This document shows, piece after piece, positions 1 through 6,453 of a stretch of DNA of 64,000 nt. The notes under the pieces are model-generated. The model was not told where the DNA came from, did not search any database, and saw nothing but the letters and a program-made list of their open reading frames with translations. Position 1 is the first letter of the stretch. Every line of letters begins with the position of its first letter. The position numbers and the translations under genes are program-made. The stretch is from Methylibium rhizosphaerae (GTDB taxonomy: Bacteria; Pseudomonadota; Gammaproteobacteria; Burkholderiales; Burkholderiaceae_C), in assembly GCF_006386545.1 (NCBI RefSeq), contig NZ_SWAR01000017.1, positions 1 to 64,000 of the forward strand. The letters run 5' to 3'.

Positions 1-1
1 C

Positions 2-931
2 CAGCTCGCCTTCGACGACAGCGATGCGCAGCTGCGCGTGCAGTTGAAGACCACCCAGCACGAAACCCAGCTCAACCTGGGCCACCTGGTGCACCAGGCC
101 GACAACCACCGCGGCAGCTTCCGCGGTGTCGGCTTCGAGCTGCGCACCGATGCCTGGGGGGCGGTGCGCGCCAGCGGCGGCGTGCTGATCTCCAGCTACG
201 GCATCGCGCCCGGCGAGCCCAGCGGTGACAACGCCGCGGCGCTGGCGCTGGCGCAGCAGGCGCAAAGCCTGGCCGAGGCCTTCAGCCGCGCGGCCGGCAC
301 CCACCAGACGGTGCGCGAGCACACCGCGCCGCTGAAGCAGCAGCACACCGCCTTGAGCCACCAGGAGCCGGCCGGCGACGCCCAGGTGCCGCACAGCGGC
401 GAGCCGATCATCGCCATCGCGGCCAAGGCCGGGCTGGCCATTGCCGCCGGGCAGGACCTGCAGTTCAGCAACGCTCAGGTGCTGCACCTGGGGGCCGGGC
501 AGGACACCAGCCTGGCCAGCGGCGGCGCGCTGCGGGTACACACCGGCCAGGCGCTGGCGATGCTGGGCGGGGCGGTGCAGGCCGGCAGCAGCGGGGCCGC
601 CGGCAGCGGGCTCAGCTTCGTGGCCGCCCAGGGCGACCTCACGCTGCAGGCCCAGGCCGATGTGATGGAGCTGGCGGCTCAAAAGGCCCTGAACCTGCAG
701 AGCGCGAGCACCAAGGTCGAGGTGGCCAGCCCGAAGAAGATCACCCTGGCCACCACCGGCGGGGCTTCCATCACGCTGGACAACGGCAGCCTCACGGTGC
801 AGTGCCCGGGGAAGATCACGGTCAAGGCGGCGACGAAGAGCATGGTGGGGGGTGGGACAACGGAGTACCCGTTGCCGGCGCTGCCGCGAGGCGAATTCAA
901 GACCAGAAAGCGCTTTGCGTTTTCCAGCTGA
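2..931 (+). CDS. vgrG: type VI secretion VgrG spike, C-terminal part (5' truncated by window edge)
   Basis: The open frame runs in from the window edge, so only the last 309 residues are seen. VgrG trimers form the puncturing tip of the type VI secretion tube. The visible part begins with the conserved region read around QLNLGHLVHQADNHRGSF and continues into a DUF2345-like segment of repeated alternating hydrophobic/polar strands (AGQDLQFSNAQVLHLGAGQD and similar), the beta-prism of long VgrGs. It ends with a short basic tail. The effector gene starts only 15 nt downstream, so this VgrG is probably the carrier of that effector. The gp27/gp5-like N-terminal half lies outside the window. Confidence 0.88.
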   Translation, partial: QLAFDDSDAQLRVQLKTTQHETQLNLGHLVHQADNHRGSFRGVGFELRTDAWGAVRASGGVLISSYGIAPGEPSGDNAAALALAQQAQSLAEAFSRAAGTHQTVREHTAPLKQQHTALSHQEPAGDAQVPHSGEPIIAIAAKAGLAIAAGQDLQFSNAQVLHLGAGQDTSLASGGALRVHTGQALAMLGGAVQAGSSGAAGSGLSFVAAQGDLTLQAQADVMELAAQKALNLQSASTKVEVASPKKITLATTGGASITLDNGSLTVQCPGKITVKAATKSMVGGGTTEYPLPALPRGEFKTRKRFAFSS

Positions 932-946
932 GACAAGAACGACAAC

Positions 947-3289
947 ATGCTGATCAGCCCGCCTTTTCTCTTGCCCCGCCAGGCCAACGAAACCGATGAA
1001 GCGTTCGTCGCGCGCTGCATGCCCGATTCCGCCGTTGTCGTTCCCGGCACCGGCGCTCCGGAAGGTTCTTACCCGGTGTCGTTCAAGCTCGGCTGGCATG
1101 GCGGCCTGCACCTGCAGGCGCCCACCGGTGCCGACAACAGCGTGGTCACCTCGGTGCGTGCCATTGCCGATGGCGAGGTGGTGTATGCACGCCAGCCCAC
1201 CGCCCGCAACACCAACCCCAGCCCGGCCGAGCCGCGCAACTACAACCCCTACGGTCAGAACCCCACATGGACGGACGACGGCTGCGTTGTCATCCGCCAC
1301 CGCACCGAGATCGGCGCAAACCGGCAGACCAACGCCGCCACCCAGGTGACCTTCCTGTCGATCTACATGCACCTGAGCGAGCTGCGCGGCGTGGCAAGGC
1401 AGGTAGCGGCAGGCACCGCGACGAACCGCAACGTCTATCGCAAGGATGTGATCGGTCTGGCTGGCCACGTGTACGGCAACAACCACCAGCTGCATCTGGA
1501 AATCGTCTGCGATGACGACAACCTGCAGCGGCTCATCAACCGGCAAGCGGGCGAGGTGAACACCGCACAGGAGGGCCGCGACGACAGCGTGTTCGGCGAG
1601 ATCTACTTTCGCCTGCCGCAGGAAACGCCGTTCTACGCGCAGCGCCCGCCGTACAACGTGGCCGGCGGCCCGCAAGCGGGGGCGCAGGCCGGCACGCTGC
1701 AGGAACCCGAGCTGTACGTGGGGCTGCGTTACAGCGGCGGTGAGATACGGGCGCCAGGGCACGGTCGAGGCGATGCCTACCTCGCCAGCTATCGCGCTGA
1801 CGGGACGCTGCTCGGCGGCGCAGTGCGCCAGCAAGACGCCGAGTACAACCTCTACACCACCGCCACCGACATCAGCAATGCCTACCCGGCCAACGCGAGG
1901 CCGGCCCCGAGCGCGGTGTACGAGCTGCTGCGCTTCGGCCGCGTGATCGGCCCGGACGCGCTGAACCCGGCCGACGTGCCGCACTGGCGGCAGGTGCTGC
2001 TGCCGGGGGGCACGCAGGGGTGGGTGAACCTCAACGCCCCTGGCGTGCACCGCTTCAGCGATGCGGACTTCCCGCAATGGCGGGGCTGGCGCCTCATCGA
2101 CGACGACGCCGACGCCGACAGCCGCTGCGAGTCAGCCCAACTGGCAGCCCTGATCGAAGACCCCGCCGCAAGCGACGGCCGCCTGACGCGGGCGGAGTTG
2201 GAGAGCCGCCTGGGCCGGCCCGAGGTGCGCGCCAGGCTCAAGCGCACGATCTGCAAGTTCCCCGGCGAGTGGGACCGGGCTTCGGCGCCGGCACGCTGGG
2301 GCTGGCTCAACGGCGACCCGGAGTTCGGCCTGGATGCCGAGAGCTTCAACGAACTGATGGCGCACATCAATGCGCTGACGTTCGACTGGGCTGCGGCCGG
2401 TACCGGGGTCGGCACGACGCATTGGCATTGGCAGCCGAGGGAGTTCATTGCGGCTTGGAGGGAGTGTGGGTGGCTGTCGTCTACTGAACTGACGCAGTTG
2501 CTCCCACGAATGCATGGGCCGAACAGCACCAGCGTCGCTGAGATTCCTTGGGGAGTGGCCCGCGAGCGATTTCGGCCATATGTCGGCGATCTCAACCGGA
2601 CCATGCGCAAGTACCTAATAACGAATGCCGACCGTCAAACACACTTTCTCGCGCAGACCTACATCGAGACCGCGCTGTGGCAAACGATGGAGGAGTTTGG
2701 TCGAGCAAGGCAGCAGAGGCGACGTGACGGATCGTTGTATTGGCCGGCACCTGCCATGGAGTTCTATCAAGCCTTCTATGGACGCGGCATCATGCAGCTG
2801 ACCTGGGCTGGAAACTATGAGGGGTATGGTCTCTACAGGCGCTTCTCCAACGTAGCGCCAACTCATGCATACCGGGACACGAGAATCACCCACGACTCGC
2901 AGCACTACTGGGAGGACCCGCGGGAAGATGGACGGGTTGTAGGGCGCCCGCGGCGGTGGTCGCCAAGGTTCGACCCGGCTCGTGTGGCGGACGATGCGTA
3001 TAGCGCCTGCGACTCAGGCGGCTATTACTGGGTATCAAAGGACATCGGCGAGACCATCAACATCAACAGGGTCTGTGACCAAGGCGTCACGGCGAACGCG
3101 ATAGGAAGAGCGTCCGTTCTCGTCAACGGTGGTGGCTACGGCTTCGCGGAGCGTCAGGCCTATGCAAACTTTGTAGATCGATTCAGAAGTGACACCACGA
3201 GTACCAATGCTGAAGCGACGTTCAATGTCACGTACAGAACCAGGAGGCATGCGATCTATGTGGACTTCACTCCACAGCGGCCAAGCTAA
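947..3289 (+). CDS. VgrG-linked type VI effector: M23-like peptidase domain plus GH19-like lysozyme domain
   Basis: A 780-residue protein with no signal peptide, as expected for type VI cargo. Residues about 40-170 look like a LytM/M23 endopeptidase: WHGGLHL at 50-56 stands where these enzymes have HxGxD, and NNHQLHLEI supplies the HxH ligand pair. Residues about 550-700 resemble a GH19 chitinase/lysozyme fold: TYIETALW fits the catalytic HE-S/T segment and YGRGIMQLTW the signature GRGxxQLT. It would attack peptide and glycan bonds of peptidoglycan in rival cells. Codon usage changes near position 2480: the last third is clearly less G+C-rich, suggesting a swapped toxin tip. The immunity gene overlaps its 3' end. 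Confidence 0.78.
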   Translation: MLISPPFLLPRQANETDEAFVARCMPDSAVVVPGTGAPEGSYPVSFKLGWHGGLHLQAPTGADNSVVTSVRAIADGEVVYARQPTARNTNPSPAEPRNYNPYGQNPTWTDDGCVVIRHRTEIGANRQTNAATQVTFLSIYMHLSELRGVARQVAAGTATNRNVYRKDVIGLAGHVYGNNHQLHLEIVCDDDNLQRLINRQAGEVNTAQEGRDDSVFGEIYFRLPQETPFYAQRPPYNVAGGPQAGAQAGTLQEPELYVGLRYSGGEIRAPGHGRGDAYLASYRADGTLLGGAVRQQDAEYNLYTTATDISNAYPANARPAPSAVYELLRFGRVIGPDALNPADVPHWRQVLLPGGTQGWVNLNAPGVHRFSDADFPQWRGWRLIDDDADADSRCESAQLAALIEDPAASDGRLTRAELESRLGRPEVRARLKRTICKFPGEWDRASAPARWGWLNGDPEFGLDAESFNELMAHINALTFDWAAAGTGVGTTHWHWQPREFIAAWRECGWLSSTELTQLLPRMHGPNSTSVAEIPWGVARERFRPYVGDLNRTMRKYLITNADRQTHFLAQTYIETALWQTMEEFGRARQQRRRDGSLYWPAPAMEFYQAFYGRGIMQLTWAGNYEGYGLYRRFSNVAPTHAYRDTRITHDSQHYWEDPREDGRVVGRPRRWSPRFDPARVADDAYSACDSGGYYWVSKDIGETININRVCDQGVTANAIGRASVLVNGGGYGFAERQAYANFVDRFRSDTTSTNAEATFNVTYRTRRHAIYVDFTPQRPS

Positions 3290-3926
3290 ACGCCTCGTCC
3301 GGCGGCTTGCATCAATCTCGGCAATGGCCATCGGTTGCTCCGGCACGATCGGCTCAGCCGACAGCCCAGAGTTGCCGGCGAGTAGCCGAGAGCACAAGGA
3401 GTTGATTCCACTCCTGACAAAGACTGTATTGAGTACTCCTGGCTTTCCTGAATCGGAGCAGCCGGCTGTAGCCGTTGTACGGAGTCAAAGGGCGTCCGGC
3501 GTTGCAGGCGACGTCAAACTGCTAGTGCCAATCACTGTCCGGTACAAGAGGCTAAGCAACAGGTACTGCAGGCTCGCAGTTGGAACTACGACGACGGGGA
3601 CGGACTTGCAACTCGTCCCAGTGCCGGTTCGTGCTGGGTATGACCGCTGTACGCGCATCGCGCCTGTCTTCTTCTTGGATATCAATCGCGACGGCGAAAT
3701 GGATGTCGTCTACGGCATGACAGTGAAGTCAAATCGAGAAGACGCGTGGGTCGTTGAGGCGGCTGTCTACTTGTCCGATTCCTCGACTTCCACCGGGTAC
3801 TGCTACTCGGCAGTTGCTAGCGAACAGGTTCAAGCCGAAGACTTGAAGAGATCTGCAACCGTCGAGGCGGCACTTAGAAGCGCTCTCGATAGGCTTGGGC
3901 TGAGTGCGTTCCCTTGTAGCAACTGA
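3258..3926 (+). CDS. probable immunity protein for the upstream effector (exported, possibly lipoprotein)
   Basis: A 222-residue protein I do not recognise by family. The ATG at 3258 is preferred because a perfect AGGAGG lies 10 nt upstream (3242-3247), inside the effector gene; an ATG at 3249 would be only 1 nt from that site. The N-terminus is basic, then hydrophobic (LASISAMAIGC), a signal peptide with a possible lipobox. This would place it in the periplasm, where it could protect peptidoglycan. A Ca-binding-like DINRDGEMD segment lies in the middle, and several cysteines are present. Its low G+C matches the effector's C-terminal third. Position, overlap and export make it the likely cognate immunity protein (inference). 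Confidence 0.6.
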   Translation: MWTSLHSGQAKRLVRRLASISAMAIGCSGTIGSADSPELPASSREHKELIPLLTKTVLSTPGFPESEQPAVAVVRSQRASGVAGDVKLLVPITVRYKRLSNRYCRLAVGTTTTGTDLQLVPVPVRAGYDRCTRIAPVFFLDINRDGEMDVVYGMTVKSNREDAWVVEAAVYLSDSSTSTGYCYSAVASEQVQAEDLKRSATVEAALRSALDRLGLSAFPCSN

Positions 3927-3987
3927 GCCATCCCGGCGTGCTCAATGTCGGTTTGAAGGCATGCGCCCTTCTGTCAGGCGACTGTGG

Positions 3988-4012
3988 CGGTGAGGCGCCT
4001 TGCCTTGAACGG
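3988..4012 (+). repeat. 25-bp direct repeat, left copy
   Basis: Matches 6393-6417 at 23 of 25 positions in the same orientation. The two copies bracket the F-box effector gene at a distance of about 2.4 kb. The sequence begins CGGTGAGGCGCCT and ends CTTGAACGG. It may be a remnant of a duplicated paralogue or of an insertion event. Confidence 0.6.
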
Positions 4013-4100
4013 CCGGCAAGCCGTGGTCCGTGCAGCGCTGAACATTCCGACCAGATCGCAACGCGCCATAGCGCTGGCCGCGATGCGGCCGGTGATGTGA
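3988..4100 (+). pseudogene. decayed fragment of a 35-residue-repeat effector
   Basis: Codons 4020-4097 read AVVRAALNIPTRSQRA followed by IALAAMRPVM and a stop at 4098. This matches one repeat of the downstream F-box effector (around 5900-5970: AIVRAVLNVPSRSQRA, then ETLAAMGPVL) in both protein and DNA. The frame is stopped upstream at 3954 and no start is associated. I read it as the relic of a second copy, or an older 5' part, of the same repeat family. Confidence 0.65.
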
Positions 4101-4231
4101 CTTTGTTCCGAGGCCACCGACGTGGGAACGTCGGTGGCTCGCGCTCGGGTTCAGGGGCTCGCAGACCACGGGCAACTTCTGCACCGCCTCGTTGCACCTC
4201 GGGCCTGTGGGGCTTCGATCGCTCGGTGACC

Positions 4232-4292
4232 TTCGCAAATCCGTAACCGGCTTCATCTCCGTGAAGCACTGGGCCCAGCCCGCAGGCACTCT
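4232..4292 (+). promoter_or_regulatory. imperfect PIP/hrpII box with -10 element for the F-box effector
   Basis: TTCGC (4232-4236), 15 nt, TTCAT (4252-4256): the second half-site differs from TTCGB by one core base. Exactly 30 nt further lies CACTCT (4287-4292), which fits the YANNNT -10 box typical of HrpX/HrpB promoters. Transcription would start near 4299, about 37 nt before the ATG at 4336. Confidence 0.5.
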
Positions 4293-4335
4293 CTGCGGCA
4301 GAAGGCTCCGATTCAGGAGTCGCAGACGTCGAGAA

Positions 4336-6174
4336 ATGAAGATCGGTACTCCCCACTCCCCTGGCGGTCGCCCGGCGCACGACGCCGCGTCCAGCAGTCA
4401 GGCTGCGCGCACGAGTGCGCCGCGCGAGCAAGGCGCCAGCGGCGGCATGGACAACCTGCCGTCCAGGACAAGTGGCGAGGAGGCTCCGGCACCCCGGCAG
4501 AAGAAGTCGTTGCCGAAGCGCATCCTCAACAAAGCCATCTCGTGCTTCACCGGGGCACAAGCCGACAGGACAGGCAACAAGGCGCCAGAGGCACCAGAGG
4601 CACCAAAGAAGGCAGCTGAGTTTGGCGACCTCCCGGTCGACCTTTGGCCGCAGATCGGGATGGCGCTGCGCGGCCCCGACACGTACCAGTCGGTCAAGGA
4701 CCTGACGGCGCTGGCGAGCACATCGAAGGCGATCCGCGAGGCGATCAAGGGCGATGAGCGACTGGCCCTTGACGAGCCTCTTCGCAAGATCGAGCAAGCC
4801 AATTCGCTGATCACCGCAACGTCGCCGAGCCTGCTGAAGGACGAGAACGTATTGCGTGCGCTGGCTCCGATGGTGGAGTTCCTGTCGCCTGCGTCGCGTG
4901 CGAGCCTCATCTCCGCGGTGTCATCACCGTCCGTCGATCCCGGTTCCAAGGCACGGGCATTGGCGGCACTGGGGCCCGCCGTGGCTCATCTGGGCGCGCA
5001 CGGCGATGAACTGCTTGCGATGGCGAGAAACCTTCCCGCGCCCGTCAACGTGCTCGCATTGAGCGGACTTGCGGCCGGCATCGGGGGCCTGCAGCCGCAG
5101 CAGCGCGAGGCGCTGATCTCCGATTGGACAGGCCGCGGTGAAGAGCGCGACCGGGCCCTCCATCTGCTGGGCATCGTCGCCGGGATGCCGCAGATGGAGC
5201 CGGGGCTGCGCGATCGAGTCTTCGACGATGTGCTCGGCATGACGGATGAGGGTTGCAAGGCGCGGGCGTTGAGGTATCTCGCGCCCGCGTTGCCGCTGTT
5301 CAAGCCGGAGCAGCGCGACGAGTTCGTCAGTGCCGTCCTCGCGATCGGTGATGACAGCATGAAGGCCACGGCGCTGAGCGGTATCGGACGCGCGCTGGGC
5401 CAGCTGAGGACGGCGCAGCGCGAGGACATCGTCAACGTGCTGTCGACGCTTCCGGCCGGGCGCGAGAGGGCAAGGACGCTCGCTGGCATCGGGCCGGGCG
5501 TCGATCAGCTGGAGGAGCCGCAGCGACGGTCTGTCCTGGTGACGTTGCAGGGTCTGCCCGACGAGGACAAGGCTCTTGCGCTGTTTGGGTCTCGCCTTGC
5601 GTTCGAGTTCGGGCTCGACCCCGGCCATGATCTCCCCGGGCTGGCGAGCGGCATGTCGGGTTTCTCCACTGGCGAGCGCGCCGAGGTCGTCGAGCTCGCG
5701 CTCGCGATCCAGCAACCGCAGCACCGCGCGACCGCGCTGGCGGGGCTTGGGCCTGTGCTCGAGCATCTGGACAAGACTGACACGGCCCGCGTGCTTGACG
5801 ACGCGTTGCAGTTGCCCGACCCGTTGCACAAGGGCAAAGCCGTCAGCGGACTGGTGGCCGGCATCCCGCATCTGCAGCCGGCGCAGCGCGAAGCCATCGT
5901 CCGTGCAGTGCTGAACGTTCCATCCAGGTCGCAGCGCGCCGAAACGCTGGCCGCGATGGGGCCGGTGCTGGTGCATCTCGAACCGGAGCAGCGCGGCCGT
6001 GTCGTCGACGCAGCGCGCGGCTGCGATCGCGGTCCTGAGCAACTGAAAGCCGTGCTTGGGCTGGCCGCCGGCAAATCGCAGCTCAACCCGGACCAGTTGG
6101 AAAGCCTGGCCTTCGCCGCTCGGGCCATTCGTGATCAAGCGACCCAACTGGCCGCGCGGATCAGCTTGATCTGA
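4336..6174 (+). CDS. candidate type III effector: F-box-like domain plus about eleven 35-residue solenoid repeats
   Basis: A 612-residue protein. The ATG at 4336 fits the hrp-type promoter upstream; earlier in-frame TTG codons would need the leader to be translated. Residues 1-90 are Ser/Pro/Ala-rich and low-complexity, like a type III secretion signal. Residues about 97-140 carry an F-box-like pattern (LPVDLWPQIGMAL, then DLTALASTSKAIR), the motif that docks to eukaryotic Skp1 in SCF ubiquitin ligases. From about residue 208 to the end there are tandem repeats with the pattern AL-x-GLGP-x-L-x-x-L-x-P-x-QRE followed by a second helix, resembling HEAT/armadillo solenoids. Ralstonia GALA effectors combine F-box and leucine-rich repeats; here the repeat type differs. 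Exact family unknown. Confidence 0.68.
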   Translation: MKIGTPHSPGGRPAHDAASSSQAARTSAPREQGASGGMDNLPSRTSGEEAPAPRQKKSLPKRILNKAISCFTGAQADRTGNKAPEAPEAPKKAAEFGDLPVDLWPQIGMALRGPDTYQSVKDLTALASTSKAIREAIKGDERLALDEPLRKIEQANSLITATSPSLLKDENVLRALAPMVEFLSPASRASLISAVSSPSVDPGSKARALAALGPAVAHLGAHGDELLAMARNLPAPVNVLALSGLAAGIGGLQPQQREALISDWTGRGEERDRALHLLGIVAGMPQMEPGLRDRVFDDVLGMTDEGCKARALRYLAPALPLFKPEQRDEFVSAVLAIGDDSMKATALSGIGRALGQLRTAQREDIVNVLSTLPAGRERARTLAGIGPGVDQLEEPQRRSVLVTLQGLPDEDKALALFGSRLAFEFGLDPGHDLPGLASGMSGFSTGERAEVVELALAIQQPQHRATALAGLGPVLEHLDKTDTARVLDDALQLPDPLHKGKAVSGLVAGIPHLQPAQREAIVRAVLNVPSRSQRAETLAAMGPVLVHLEPEQRGRVVDAARGCDRGPEQLKAVLGLAAGKSQLNPDQLESLAFAARAIRDQATQLAARISLI

Positions 6175-6392
6175 CGCCCGAGCTTGGGTAGCACCTGACA
6201 CCCAACGGAAAGACGGCCATGGCGCGCAGCATCACCCGTTCCCTCCCGGCCACCAGCGGGCGGATGCGCGCCGCAGAAGAGGCCACGCTGAGCTGGAGTG
6301 AGGGATCCAGGCGTCTCGACAGGCAAAGGCAGGGCCGGCGATGGCATGCGCTACTTCCGTATCGATAGCAAGAAGGCTCGTCTCACGGATGT

Positions 6393-6417
6393 CGGTGAGG
6401 CGCCTCGGCTTGAACGG
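6393..6417 (+). repeat. 25-bp direct repeat, right copy
   Basis: The partner of 3988-4012, with 23 of 25 bases identical and the same orientation. It lies in the 279-bp gap between the F-box effector and the 3' end of the convergent protease effector. The rest of this gap shows no gene and no clear terminator. Confidence 0.6.
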
Positions 6418-6453
6418 TGGACTGCCGGTGTGCTTGACGTCCGGAGACGCCCG

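Noticed and set aside
4214-4235. TTCG-N14-TTCG pair upstream of the F-box gene
   Set aside because: The spacing is 14, not the 16 required by a hrpII/PIP box. The better candidate uses the second TTCG (4232) with 4252-4256.
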